Shown here: piece after piece, positions 1-9,218 of the stretch
How the letters are laid out: the number at the start of each line of letters is the position of its first letter
Numbering within the stretch: position 1 is the first letter of the stretch
Origin: Sphingobacterium sp. B16(2022)
Lineage (GTDB): Bacteria; Bacteroidota; Bacteroidia; Sphingobacteriales; Sphingobacteriaceae
Direction: 5' to 3'
DNA: 64,000 nt
NCBI RefSeq assembly: GCF_012030425.1
Contig: NZ_JAAUVN010000003.1
Coordinates: 806,001 to 870,000 of the forward strand
The notes under the pieces: model-generated
The model's database searches: none
Told to the model about the DNA's origin: nothing
Seen by the model: only the letters and a program-made list of their open reading frames with translations
Program-made: the position numbers and the translations under genes

Positions 1-917
1 CCTTAAAACAGGAAAAAGTTGATGCAGTTTTGATTGATTTACGTTTCAATGGTGGTGGGTCACTTCCGGAAGCTATCGACCTGACAGGTTTATTTATTGA
101 CAAAGGACCAGTAGTACAGGTACGTGATGTCCGAAATACCATCGATGTGGAAGAAGATAGAAACGCAGGCGTTTCATGGGATGGTCCACTGGGTGTTATG
201 ATCAACCGTTTCTCCGCTTCAGCGTCTGAAATCTTTGCTGGAGCAATACAAGATTATGGCCGCGGTGTTATCTTAGGTTCTCAATCATACGGTAAAGGTA
301 CAGTACAATCTGCTGTTGATATGGCACGTGTGATCAGTCCTACAAGTAAATTATTATTAAAAGCACAAAACGAAAAAGATCCTGATACACCAAATGGTGC
401 ACCAGAATATGGTCAGATCAATATTACATTAGGAAAATTCTACCGTGTAAATGGTAGCAGCACACAACATAAAGGTGTAAGTCCCGATGTGACATTCCCA
501 ACGCAGTATTCTGCAGAAAAATTCGGTGAGAGTTCCGAGCCTTCTGCTTTACCTTGGGATCAGATCAAATCAAGTACATATAAAAAAGTAGCGGACTTAA
601 CAGCATTGAACAAAAAACTAGAACAAGAACACGAAGCGAGAATGAAAAACTCGACTGAATACAAGTTTTTACTGGAAGATATTGCAACCTTCGAAAAACG
701 CGACGAGGGAACTAAAATTCCATTACAACTCGATAAGTTTAAAAAAGAGCGTGATGATTTTCAGAAGAAAAATAGAGATCGTGTGAATGCTTTACTGAAA
801 CAAAGAGGGCTACCTTTATGGGAAGAGGGCAAGCCACAACCTAAAATGGAATTTGACTTTGTACAGGATGAAAGTGCTAAAGTGATGACAGATATGATCA
901 TCCAAGAAAAAAAATAA
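1..917 (+). CDS. prc: Prc/Tsp-type C-terminal processing peptidase (S41), 3' part
   Basis: Partial gene: the frame is open from base 3, so the N-terminus and probably the PDZ domain lie outside the window. The product is a periplasmic serine protease that cuts proteins near their C-termini. The S41 core is visible: NGGGS substrate-loop motif, then NRFSASASEIF with the nucleophile serine (middle Ser of SASASE), and YGKGTVQ with the general-base lysine 25 residues later. The last ~130 residues are charged and helical (many K/E), like the DUF3340-type tail of large Prc proteins, which favours Prc over the short CtpA form. A bidirectional terminator follows. Family assignment is secure; the substrate is unknown. 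Confidence 0.93.
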   Translation, partial: LKQEKVDAVLIDLRFNGGGSLPEAIDLTGLFIDKGPVVQVRDVRNTIDVEEDRNAGVSWDGPLGVMINRFSASASEIFAGAIQDYGRGVILGSQSYGKGTVQSAVDMARVISPTSKLLLKAQNEKDPDTPNGAPEYGQINITLGKFYRVNGSSTQHKGVSPDVTFPTQYSAEKFGESSEPSALPWDQIKSSTYKKVADLTALNKKLEQEHEARMKNSTEYKFLLEDIATFEKRDEGTKIPLQLDKFKKERDDFQKKNRDRVNALLKQRGLPLWEEGKPQPKMEFDFVQDESAKVMTDMIIQEKK

Positions 918-935
918 ATATATTTCTATCCATAA

Positions 936-972
936 CAAAGAAGGGGCTTATCAATAATAAGCCCCTTCTTTG
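936..972. terminator. Bidirectional intrinsic terminator
   Basis: Perfect 15-bp inverted repeat (936-950 with 958-972, 7-nt loop) containing the core AAGGGGCTTA. It lies between the convergent prc and GH3 genes and can serve both strands. Confidence 0.9.
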
Positions 973-992
973 TTTATAAGAATTGCTGCCAG

Positions 993-2699
993 TTATTTAC
1001 CCGCCGCGTACTTGAAATATTTATTGATGGTAACAGGTAATTTCCCTGTAGCAATATTTTGTCCTAAAATTGTTTTTGCTACAGCACGTTGCATAAAATC
1101 ATCATTTTGATAAGCAACTAAAATGGTTTTACTTTTATGGACGCCTTTAAAACCATCCAATGCATAAGGATTGGTAAAGAAAGTAACAATTGATTTCTTA
1201 GCCAATTTTTTAATCAAATGCTTTACACCATCATTTGCTGGCACTTCAGGTCTTGGACGTGAACGTGTATCATGGATCGCAAGTATAATCTGTTTGTTTC
1301 TCTTTGCTTCTTTGATGATATTTTTTAAATCAGCCTCACTGGTTTCATCCGTAACAAAATATTGCGTTTCATTGGCGAGGGCATCGTCCATTATCCGCTG
1401 GAAAGTACCTGGGGATTTTAATCCGATATTGACAATTGCCGTTTTTTCTGAATTTTTAAATGATTTTATTTTATCCGTAGATTTCAAAACCGTGACCGAT
1501 GATGCGGCTAATTGGTCTATCAGCTGCTTTGAAGAAGTTCTATTCAGATCCGCATATAGATTTCCGGTATTCACATCACGATATTGATCTAAGCCCAACC
1601 ATAGCTTTGACGCGAGTACTTTTTTAACACGTGCATCCAAATCCGCTTGATTGATTCGGCCTTCCCCGATTGCTTTCAATACAAGGTCAATAGCGCGTTT
1701 ACTATTTTCAGATACTTCCAACAAATCATGACCTGCAATAATAGCCATCACGTCAGCTTCACCATTTGGGAAAAATTTTTTCACACCATTCATATCCATT
1801 GCATCGGTTACTGTTAAACCACGAAAACCTAATTCTTCACGTAGTATCCCTGTCACAATAGGTTTTGAAATGGAAGAGGGAATATTGGGAGTAGGGTCTA
1901 AACTTGGAATATTCATATGAGCGACCATAATAGCAGGAGCACCAGCACGAATTAATTCTTTAAATGGAAACATTTCCAAAGCCTCTAGACGATCCTTAGT
2001 AAAGGTCAATTGCGGCAAGTCATGATGTGAATCAACATCTGTATCGCCATGTCCAGGAAAATGTTTTAATGATGATATAATACCACCGTTCATCATACCA
2101 TCCATATATGCTTTAGCTTTTTTTGCAACATTTTCTTTATTGTCGCCGAAAGACCGGAACCCGATAACTGGATTTTTCGGATTATTGTTAATATCAACAA
2201 CAGGAGCAAAATTAAAATGCATACCGATACGATGAAAATCTTTTGCAACTTCTTGGCCCATTTGATAAATCAATTGATCATTCTGTATAGCTCCCAAGGT
2301 CATCTGATATGGATAAGATAAAGTTGAATCGGGAAGACGCATGCCTAAACCCCATTCTCCATCAAAAGTGATCAATAAAGGCACTTTTGAAAGATGCTGA
2401 TAACGATTGAACATATCCACATGACGAACCGGCCCGCCCTGAAATACAACAAGACCGCCCAATTGCTCATCTTGAACAACCTGTGCTACAGAATCAATAT
2501 AACGCTGTCCCAGATTGGTATGGGCACGCACCAAAAAAAGTTGGGCGATACGTTCTTTAGGTGTCAAGCTGTTAAATACAGAATCAACCCAAGCATGGGG
2601 AGAATTAATATATTTCACAAAATCCTTCTTATCTTGAGCTTGTGAAAAAGAGATGGAAGATGCCAGTGCGGCAACACCCAAAGCTAGTTTTTTTAACAT
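993..2699 (-). CDS. Glycoside hydrolase family 3, NagZ-like beta-N-acetylhexosaminidase
   Basis: Secreted glycosidase of 568 aa. An N-terminal signal peptide ends near residue 21 (SFSQA). The NagZ-type signature is complete: KHFPGHGDTDVDSH at residues 212-225, where D223 and H225 form the acid/base dyad of this branch, and TVTDAMDMNG with the nucleophile D299. These motifs separate it from GH3 beta-glucosidases and point to beta-N-acetylglucosaminides such as cell-wall fragments. Residues ~390-568 form a GH3 C-terminal domain. Some relatives carry an extra C-terminal serine-hydrolase domain; this one does not. A periplasmic or surface role is inferred from the signal peptide. The TetR gene upstream is on the same strand, but no functional link is shown. 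Confidence 0.9.
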   Translation of the reverse strand: MLKKLALGVAALASSISFSQAQDKKDFVKYINSPHAWVDSVFNSLTPKERIAQLFLVRAHTNLGQRYIDSVAQVVQDEQLGGLVVFQGGPVRHVDMFNRYQHLSKVPLLITFDGEWGLGMRLPDSTLSYPYQMTLGAIQNDQLIYQMGQEVAKDFHRIGMHFNFAPVVDINNNPKNPVIGFRSFGDNKENVAKKAKAYMDGMMNGGIISSLKHFPGHGDTDVDSHHDLPQLTFTKDRLEALEMFPFKELIRAGAPAIMVAHMNIPSLDPTPNIPSSISKPIVTGILREELGFRGLTVTDAMDMNGVKKFFPNGEADVMAIIAGHDLLEVSENSKRAIDLVLKAIGEGRINQADLDARVKKVLASKLWLGLDQYRDVNTGNLYADLNRTSSKQLIDQLAASSVTVLKSTDKIKSFKNSEKTAIVNIGLKSPGTFQRIMDDALANETQYFVTDETSEADLKNIIKEAKRNKQIILAIHDTRSRPRPEVPANDGVKHLIKKLAKKSIVTFFTNPYALDGFKGVHKSKTILVAYQNDDFMQRAVAKTILGQNIATGKLPVTINKYFKYAAGK

Positions 2700-2817
2700 A
2701 ATTTTTTGTTTAAAATAGAATACGAATTACGGGTATTTTTCACACAATAAAAAACAGTTTGTGCAACAATTTTATGAAACATGCATAAACTTGCATTGTC
2801 GAACAAAAAAATATAAC

Positions 2818-3360
2818 TTATATCAAGTTATATTTCTCTTCCAATAATATGGCTAGTTCCATCGCATGATCAAGTTCACCATTAGCTTCCTTTTTCCATA
2901 AAGTATCAATAACAATTAACAAAAATTCCGTTTCCAGATCCGGATTTTTATATCCCAGTTCCTTAAAAGCCCGCACAATAATTGCCTGCACAGGTTTCAT
3001 AAATTGTTCATGCTGCTGTCTTGAAAAAGGATGATGGGAAAGACGTTCTTGTAATTTCCAGAAGATAGGCTCATCAGCGACCAGCTTACTAGGTAAATTG
3101 ATCATCTTACGTAAAAAGTCCTTCGAATCACGATAAGTCATCATACCTTTATGATGTGTCAGCACTTTCCGATAGCCCGCTTTAATAAGGTGCACCAACA
3201 AAGCATCCTTATTTCCGAAATGTTTAAAAATTAAAGCCTCAGACACACCTGCATTTTGAGCAATAGCTTTGGTAGAGGTATCTGCATAACCTTGTTCTGA
3301 GAACAAATTCAATGCCTCACGAACAATTTTCTCTTTTCTACTCAATACACTATCTTTCAT
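2818..3360 (-). CDS. TetR family transcriptional regulator
   Basis: A 180-aa regulator with an N-terminal TetR helix-turn-helix (EKIVREALNLFSEQGY, then TSTKAIAQNAGVSEALIFKHF) and a divergent C-terminal ligand domain. The frame is open 27 bases further upstream to a TTG, but that TTG lies inside the -7 promoter box (3385-3392). I therefore start at the ATG at 3360 (MKDSVLSRKEK), preceded by AAAAGGGAA. The next gene on the strand, the GH3 glycosidase, is 118 bp away. Ligand and targets cannot be read from the sequence. Confidence 0.87.
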   Translation of the reverse strand: MKDSVLSRKEKIVREALNLFSEQGYADTSTKAIAQNAGVSEALIFKHFGNKDALLVHLIKAGYRKVLTHHKGMMTYRDSKDFLRKMINLPSKLVADEPIFWKLQERLSHHPFSRQQHEQFMKPVQAIIVRAFKELGYKNPDLETEFLLIVIDTLWKKEANGELDHAMELAILLEEKYNLI

Positions 3361-3384
3361 TTTTTTATTCCCTTTTACAGCGTA

Positions 3385-3415
3385 CAAACTTAGATAAATT
3401 TGCGTTTATACCCAA
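3385..3415 (-). promoter_or_regulatory. Bacteroidota-type promoter of the TetR gene
   Basis: On the minus strand TTG, 19-20 nt, TAAGTTTG (-7 box at 3385-3392). The predicted start near 3380 gives a ~20-nt leader to the ATG at 3360. The 18 bases ending in the -7 box are identical to those upstream of pgi (see findings). Confidence 0.7.
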
Positions 3416-3619
3416 TTATAATCTTCCTAAATATAAAAGCAAATTATTTATTTCGTTCTTCATAATTGACACGCATCAATAGGGCGCAATTTTCATATCA
3501 CTCCTTTAAATATACTTATTCTTTTCTTTTCGAAAGACCATCATTTGTAACTTGAAAATAATATTATCAAGAGGTGACAAAAGTCCAGAAAACATAGCAC
3601 TTCATAGCTTTCAAATCAA

Positions 3620-4294
3620 TTACTCAACAGAAAGCATATAACCTATACCCCGTATATTGGTAATTTTGATACGTGGATCCTGATTTAAATATTTTCGGAT
3701 ACGGCTTATAAATACATCTAAGCTTCTTCCAGAAAAATATTTATCATAACTCCAGTAGGCTTTCATGATATCTTCACGAGGAATTACCTGATTCCTATTT
3801 TCATACAGGCTGCGTAACAATTCACTTTCCCGGTAAGATAACTTAATACTGTCGCCTTTATAGCTAAGTGTCTGTCTCAAGCTGTCTAAGACATAATCTC
3901 CGATCATGAGATTTTGACTAAGCTGCATTTTAGGACTGCCCTTAACCAGTGATTCGATACGAACGACCAACTCTTCAATACGAAAAGGTTTTTTTACATA
4001 ATCATTCGCCCCCAAGTGAAAGCCTTTAACAACATCTTCTGTCTGCACACGAGCAGTAAGGAAAATAATCGGCACCTGACTGTCTAAGGCTCTTATATGT
4101 GTAGCCAACGTAAAGCCATCCATCACTGGCATCATCACATCAATAAGCAAGATATCTGGCTTTTGCTTTTCAAATAAACGAAGAGCCTCCTGCCCATCAT
4201 GACAATGTCTTACCGAAAAACCGTTCATCTCCAGACTATCAGCAACAATAAGTGCCAGGCTCGCTTCATCTTCAACATATAAGATATCAATCAT
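3620..4294 (-). CDS. OmpR/PhoB-type response regulator
   Basis: A 224-aa DNA-binding response regulator. The receiver domain has the acidic pair in YVEDE, phospho-acceptor D52 in LLIDVMMP, T80 in FLTAR and K102 in the KKP motif. A winged-helix output domain spans ~125-224 (YRESELLRSLYENRNQVIPR, then the SRIRKYL recognition helix). It starts 8 bp after the sensor kinase stop, so both are one transcript and a cognate pair. The architecture resembles RprY-type regulators of Bacteroidota. Targets are unknown; the divergent DUF4270-Kelch pair is an obvious candidate by position only. Confidence 0.93.
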   Translation of the reverse strand: MIDILYVEDEASLALIVADSLEMNGFSVRHCHDGQEALRLFEKQKPDILLIDVMMPVMDGFTLATHIRALDSQVPIIFLTARVQTEDVVKGFHLGANDYVKKPFRIEELVVRIESLVKGSPKMQLSQNLMIGDYVLDSLRQTLSYKGDSIKLSYRESELLRSLYENRNQVIPREDIMKAYWSYDKYFSGRSLDVFISRIRKYLNQDPRIKITNIRGIGYMLSVE

Positions 4295-4302
4295 AAATCT
4301 GC

Positions 4303-5718
4303 TTATTTAGGTATTTTAATAGTAAAGGTACTACCTTTACCTGGACTACTTTTCACTGTAATTTTACCTCCGTGCTGCAGTATTACCTGACGAACATACG
4401 CCAAGCCGATTCCAAAGCCTTTGACTGGATGTAGATTGCCTTCAGGAACCCGAAAAAACATACCAAAAATCTCCTTCTGGTACTCCAAAGAGATGCCCTT
4501 TCCTTTGTCGGAAACACTAAACTCTATATAATCGGAATGGTCACAGACATCAATAGTGATAGTAACCACATCTCCAGAATACTTGACAGCATTTTCTAAT
4601 AAATTATTAACAACATTGCGCAGATGTGATTCGTCGGCATGTAACCTTAATGTAGGAACGGAACTGTTCACTGAAATCTTCACTTCCTTACTGACATTGA
4701 TTCGAAAGGTGTCTGCCGCATTGTTTAAAACGAGCATCAGATCAATCTCGCTTTTGTCAAGTTTAAGACCTTTTCGTTCATCAACATCCAATTGAAGAAC
4801 TCGATCAATCATATCCGAAAGGTGATCAAGCTCACGTCGGGAAATGGCCAAATAACGATCCATCTTCACCTGATCATTTTTTACCCCGTAGAGTTGAATC
4901 GCTTCGATAGCAGTCATGACAGTAGAGACAGGGGTCTTCAGCTCATGCGTCATATTATTCACAAATGCCTTTTGCATCTCAGCTAATCGATTCTGTCGAA
5001 AGATCGTTTTAAAGAGATAAAGAAATGAACCGATAAAAATACTGATCAAAAGTATAGCAATGCCCAGCTGCCATCCTAAATCAAACAAGAGATTTTTCCA
5101 TACCTGCCTAAATTTGACGATTAAAAAGCGACTGTCCGAAGCGTCTATCAATATCGGTCTTGTCCACGATAACTTTTTTGCTCTATACTCCTTACGGATA
5201 GCAAACAGACTATCCCTCGGAAAAATATCGGTCGTAACATCATATTCTGCACGGACTCCCTTAGCTTCTAAAGCGGTGGCAAATTTTTCATTTATTTCTT
5301 CGATCATCGCTGGAGTGACACCGATCTGTGAAAATAAATAAGGCGCCATCATTTCTCCTCCAGATTTCCCGTGCGGATAAGATAATCCCATCGTCTTTCC
5401 TCCTCGAGATGACCCCGCTTTTGACTGTTTGTAATAGGATCCAAAATCTTTAAATAGCGTATCAATTTCAGCATCTGTATACTTTGCTTTTAATTCTTTC
5501 CGTAATTTCCCCAATGCCCCGCCCTGATCACTTTTTAGATCATTGCTATGGGCTTGATACACATCTTGCACAACATTAAACATACTCCGCTCTGCTGAAG
5601 AAAGGAACAGATCAAGCCGGTTATTGTAACTTCCGTAGAGCCATATACCCAAGATACTAATCATCCCGATACCTGTTAATACCGAAAGTGTTATCAATAA
5701 TTTAAACTTATTTGCCAT
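4303..5718 (-). CDS. Membrane sensor histidine kinase
   Basis: A 471-aa two-component sensor. TM1 at ~6-28, a ~185-residue periplasmic region without a recognised domain, TM2 at ~216-237, then HisKA with the phospho-acceptor H258 (NNMTHELKTP). The HATPase_c domain shows the N box (NVVNNLLENAVKYS), G1 (DKGKGIS) and G2 (GFGIGLAY). The frame extends 30 codons upstream, but MANKFKLLIT at 5718 gives a proper N-terminus and lies just after a -7 box. Partner of the response regulator 8 bp downstream. The signal sensed cannot be told from the sequence. Confidence 0.92.
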   Translation of the reverse strand: MANKFKLLITLSVLTGIGMISILGIWLYGSYNNRLDLFLSSAERSMFNVVQDVYQAHSNDLKSDQGGALGKLRKELKAKYTDAEIDTLFKDFGSYYKQSKAGSSRGGKTMGLSYPHGKSGGEMMAPYLFSQIGVTPAMIEEINEKFATALEAKGVRAEYDVTTDIFPRDSLFAIRKEYRAKKLSWTRPILIDASDSRFLIVKFRQVWKNLLFDLGWQLGIAILLISIFIGSFLYLFKTIFRQNRLAEMQKAFVNNMTHELKTPVSTVMTAIEAIQLYGVKNDQVKMDRYLAISRRELDHLSDMIDRVLQLDVDERKGLKLDKSEIDLMLVLNNAADTFRINVSKEVKISVNSSVPTLRLHADESHLRNVVNNLLENAVKYSGDVVTITIDVCDHSDYIEFSVSDKGKGISLEYQKEIFGMFFRVPEGNLHPVKGFGIGLAYVRQVILQHGGKITVKSSPGKGSTFTIKIPK

Positions 5719-5727
5719 AATTAAAAA

Positions 5728-5735
5728 CAAATTTA
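5728..5735 (-). promoter_or_regulatory. -7 box (TAAATTTG) of the sensor-kinase operon
   Basis: The minus strand reads TAAATTTG 9 nt before the ATG at 5718, giving a leader of about 6 nt. No TTG at the -33 distance, so moderate support. Confidence 0.42.
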
Positions 5736-5812
5736 AATTACTAGATTTGCATTCGCCTTGGTAATTAACCATATTTAACAAAATATAACACTGATTAACA
5801 ATGCGCATTGAT

Positions 5813-5820
5813 TACATTTG
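5813..5820 (+). promoter_or_regulatory. -7 box (TACATTTG) of the lipoprotein pair
   Basis: Matches TAnnTTTG 19 nt before the ATG at 5840. It also argues against the in-frame ATG at 5801, which lies upstream of the predicted transcription start. The -33 region is poor. Confidence 0.5.
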
Positions 5821-5839
5821 CAATATTCAATTTTTAAGC

Positions 5840-7228
5840 ATGATAAGAAATTTTAAGAGACGTAGTATTCAATTTTTATTCTCAGCGTTATTACTGATAG
5901 GCATTTCAGCTTGTAATAAAGATATTTCGCTCTCTTTAGACAATTCAAGAGATGAATCCATAGGATTAGTTCCTATCGATACCTTTCAGGTGAATGCATC
6001 TACTTATCTGTTAGATGATGTACCAACGTCTGGAACAGGAATGATTCTAGCCGGAAAAATTTCGAATACTACAACAGGATCTGTTCTTTCGACGTCTTAT
6101 ATGCGCATGGCTATCGATAACATTATAGCCGGTTCAATCCCAACAGCAGCAAAATACGACTCCATTACGTTTGTATTAAAGCCGAACAAATATTTCTACG
6201 GAGATACAACGAAAACACAAACATTATCTGTTCACCAATTAACGCAGCAGATTACATTAAAAGAAGTCAGTACGGGATCCGGTACAAATGAATTACCGTA
6301 TTATGTCAATGGGGCAGCTGTTTATAATAATCAAAAATTCACTTACGAACCAACAGCTTTAGGGTCCTTGTCATTCAAACCTTTTGTCAAAAAATTAGAT
6401 TCAATCGCAATCAGACTAAATGACAACTTAGGAAACACGCTATTTTCTTATATCAAAGATGGTCATGGAAATATTGCATCCAATGACAATTTCAATGAAT
6501 ACTTCAAAGGAATAGCACTTGTTGCTGGAAATAATAACACGGCAATGATCGGTTTTAAAGATACCGTGAGTATGCAGGTGCATTATAACTATATAAACGA
6601 CGAAGGATTTAAAGTGAGTAAATCCACTTCATTTAATTTGGGTAACAAAGCCTATCAGTTTAATAATGTAGAAGCTGACCGTTCAGGTACAGCATTCAAC
6701 ACTTTAAGTGTTACAAATCCAGAATTGAAAAGCACCACGACGAACGGTGATGTATTTGTGGAAGGTAGCACAGGAGCAGTCGTTAAATTAACTTTTCCAA
6801 CATTATTGGATTTAGTTAACGATCCAACTGTAGCGATCAATAAGGTCGAACTCGTTATAGAAACAGAAAACAAATATCGTAATTCATTTTTTATCCCGCC
6901 TGCTCGCGTCGTGCTGATGATCGCAAACGCTGGTGGAAATCCGGTAAGTATTATTACTACGCCTCCCTTCTTACAGCAACAAGGACAGCAGGATCCTACG
7001 CAATATGGGATTTTAGCAGGAGGTGATGAGTTCGGTGGAAATGCAAAATATACGTTTAATATGATCGAATATGTTAATAATATAAAAAAAGATAGCTACT
7101 TTAACACATCTTTATTCTTGAGTGTGCCGCAAAGTAGTTTATTCGCAACTACAGATCGACTTATTATTGCAAAGGATGCAAATAACAAACCAAGAATAAA
7201 ATTAAACATCTTATATACTAAATTTTAA
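5840..7228 (+). CDS. DUF4270-like lipoprotein
   Basis: A 462-aa exported lipoprotein: basic N-terminus (MIRNFKRR), hydrophobic stretch and lipobox GISAC with lipidated C25. The body is rich in beta-type, polar segments, matching the Bacteroidota DUF4270 group as I remember it (family call is recognition, not a search). Function is unknown. The Kelch lipoprotein gene follows after only 6 bp, so both are one unit, divergent from the sensor-kinase operon. The ATG at 5840 is chosen because it begins the signal peptide; the upstream ATG at 5801 precedes the predicted transcription start. Confidence 0.75.
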   Translation: MIRNFKRRSIQFLFSALLLIGISACNKDISLSLDNSRDESIGLVPIDTFQVNASTYLLDDVPTSGTGMILAGKISNTTTGSVLSTSYMRMAIDNIIAGSIPTAAKYDSITFVLKPNKYFYGDTTKTQTLSVHQLTQQITLKEVSTGSGTNELPYYVNGAAVYNNQKFTYEPTALGSLSFKPFVKKLDSIAIRLNDNLGNTLFSYIKDGHGNIASNDNFNEYFKGIALVAGNNNTAMIGFKDTVSMQVHYNYINDEGFKVSKSTSFNLGNKAYQFNNVEADRSGTAFNTLSVTNPELKSTTTNGDVFVEGSTGAVVKLTFPTLLDLVNDPTVAINKVELVIETENKYRNSFFIPPARVVLMIANAGGNPVSIITTPPFLQQQGQQDPTQYGILAGGDEFGGNAKYTFNMIEYVNNIKKDSYFNTSLFLSVPQSSLFATTDRLIIAKDANNKPRIKLNILYTKF

Positions 7229-7234
7229 CAGTTT

Positions 7235-8242
7235 ATGAACAAGAAAAATTGGCTACTAATATTATTAGCGTGCGTCGTTACTTTCTCTACTTACTCTTGT
7301 AAATCAAAGGATGATGATACTACAGATGAGGTAACAGAATGGACTAAAGGTTCTGCTTTCGATGGTGGCGCAAGAAGTGGGGCAGTATCTTTCTTAATTA
7401 ACAATATCGCTTATGTAGCAACTGGTCTTGCTACAGAAGGTCAAGTATCTGTGCCTAAAAAAGATATTTGGGCATATAATGCAACCTCAGGAACTTGGTC
7501 TCAAAAGGCTGAATTCCCTGGCTCAGCTCGTTACTCAGCTGTTGCTTTTTCAATTGGAAACAATGGATATGTAGGGTCTGGTTATGATGGAGCAAATGCA
7601 TTGTCAGATTTCTATAAATATGATGTTTCAGCTAACACTTGGACTAAAATTGCTGACCTACCTGCTGACGCAGCTCGTTATGGTGCAGTTGCTTTTTCAA
7701 TTGGTGGTTTCGGTTATGTAGGTACTGGTTCTAAAGGGAACGATAATAATACTAACGTTAAATCATTCTACAAATACGATCCTACAAATAATTCATGGAC
7801 TCCTGTAGAAAGCCCATTAAAATCGAACAGAAGATATGGATTTGCTTTTGTGATCAATAACGTCGCTTACGTAGGTGGTGGTATCGACAATAGCTCATAC
7901 CCTGAAGATTTCTTTAAATTTGATGGTACCAAATGGACTCCATTAAATGATTTAGATCGTAGTGATAACTCTTACACATACAACTTAACACGTTCAAGCG
8001 CATCTACTTTTGTATTGAACAATCTAGCATATGTAGTAGGTGGTAGAAAAAACACGACAATCAACACGATCTGGGAATATAACCCAACAACTGATGTTTG
8101 GAATGCTGACAACCAAGGTTTCCAAGGTCAAGTTAGACAAGATGCTGTTGGATTTGGAATCGACAATGTAGGGTATATCACTACTGGTCAAAACGGATCA
8201 AACAAATACTACGATACTTGGAAATTTGTTCCAGTAAAATAG
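7235..8242 (+). CDS. Kelch-repeat lipoprotein
   Basis: A 335-aa lipoprotein with lipobox STYSC (C22). The residues after the cysteine (CKSKDDD) resemble the K-(D/E)2 surface-export signal described for Bacteroidota lipoproteins, so exposure on the cell surface is likely. Residues ~35-335 hold six Kelch-type repeats, each with a variant of AYV-G-G followed by a Y-W pair (such as FYKYDVSANTWTKI), consistent with one six-bladed beta-propeller. Such propellers usually bind protein or sugar; no catalytic residues are evident. Second gene of the unit with the DUF4270-like gene; a terminator follows 18 bp after the stop. Confidence 0.85.
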   Translation: MNKKNWLLILLACVVTFSTYSCKSKDDDTTDEVTEWTKGSAFDGGARSGAVSFLINNIAYVATGLATEGQVSVPKKDIWAYNATSGTWSQKAEFPGSARYSAVAFSIGNNGYVGSGYDGANALSDFYKYDVSANTWTKIADLPADAARYGAVAFSIGGFGYVGTGSKGNDNNTNVKSFYKYDPTNNSWTPVESPLKSNRRYGFAFVINNVAYVGGGIDNSSYPEDFFKFDGTKWTPLNDLDRSDNSYTYNLTRSSASTFVLNNLAYVVGGRKNTTINTIWEYNPTTDVWNADNQGFQGQVRQDAVGFGIDNVGYITTGQNGSNKYYDTWKFVPVK

Positions 8243-8260
8243 TTAAAGAAAAATACTAAA

Positions 8261-8298
8261 TAATAAAGCGGCTGTATTCTAATACAGCCGCTTTATTA
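8261..8298 (+). terminator. Intrinsic terminator after the Kelch gene
   Basis: Eighteen-base inverted repeat (8261-8278 with 8281-8298) containing AAAGCGGCTGTATT; the T-rich arm forms the tail. Confidence 0.88.
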
Positions 8299-8305
8299 TT
8301 AAAAA

Positions 8306-9166
8306 AAGCTTTCCTAAGCAAGGTAACATCGAGAAGTGAGGCGAACCATTAATCGCACTTCGTTGATTCGGCTTTATTTTACAACTTAAGACTACTTTCG
8401 TTACAAGGTTACGAGGCATCTACGCCACAATAACTCCATCTCCCGCGAAATAATTACTGTTGGTTAGATTATTCATCCTGAAGCCAAATCGATATTTCTC
8501 ACGCTCCAGAGATACGGAGGCATTCGCCAAAGAATAAGCATGAAAAGTAAACCAACCTATGAATTTAATTCAAGTATTGGAGTGTCTAACATATTATCCT
8601 AATATTTTCTATTACCACATTTTAAAAGATTGATTCGGAAGCGCATCTCTCAGATACGTCACAACCTATTCATTGACGAGAGACTCTAAGAGCAGTACCG
8701 TAAATTAAAGAATAAGAAGACAAATACAGTAGCTAGAATTAGCGCAAGTTTAACGGTAATAAAACCGAACAGCGAGAGAGCAGGTTATGACCAAATTTGT
8801 ACCATGTTATAAGTTTAACCACGGTAAGTCCATATTACATCGTGCTTTCTCTTTGGGAACACAGTTTTCACACCCTACTCACATCTATAAGTTGGGCCCT
8901 ATTTGGTTCTTAGCAGGTCCCTAGCGTAGACCTACAAGAAATCAATCCACAAAATAGCATTTGAAACACAAGCGCTAAGTGAAGAAATATTGCTTTTGAT
9001 GTGGACTCCAATCACTTTTTATGTACATAAAGCAGTAATATCGTACAAGAAAGGTTGAAAATAAGAAGGGGCTTTAGTTGTAATGAGTAAAAGAGAGAAG
9101 ATTATTTTAAAGTGGTTGATGTGCAATTAAGAGGAAATACAATGGTGGAGCAGGTCCCAAAACAAA
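8306..9166. other. Gene-free stretch between two terminators
   Basis: About 860 bp with no frame longer than ~60 codons in either direction, no clear TAnnTTTG box, no tRNA-like fold and no inverted-repeat ends. Base composition is close to that of the surroundings. The 10-mer AGCAGGTCCC occurs twice in direct orientation (8912-8921 and 9149-9158). It could be a decayed gene or element, or hold an untranslated RNA; I cannot assign it. Confidence 0.6.
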
Positions 9167-9200
9167 AAAGAGCTATATCAATGTGTTGATATAGCTCTTT
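9167..9200 (-). terminator. Intrinsic terminator of asd
   Basis: Perfect 15-bp stem (9167-9181 with 9186-9200, 4-nt loop) 18 bp after the asd stop, followed on the minus strand by a T-rich run. Confidence 0.9.
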
Positions 9201-9218
9201 ACGTATATGAAGATCAGA

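Noticed and set aside
3361-3387. TTG start extending the TetR protein by nine residues
   Set aside because: It overlaps the -7 box at 3385-3392; the ATG at 3360 fits the family start.
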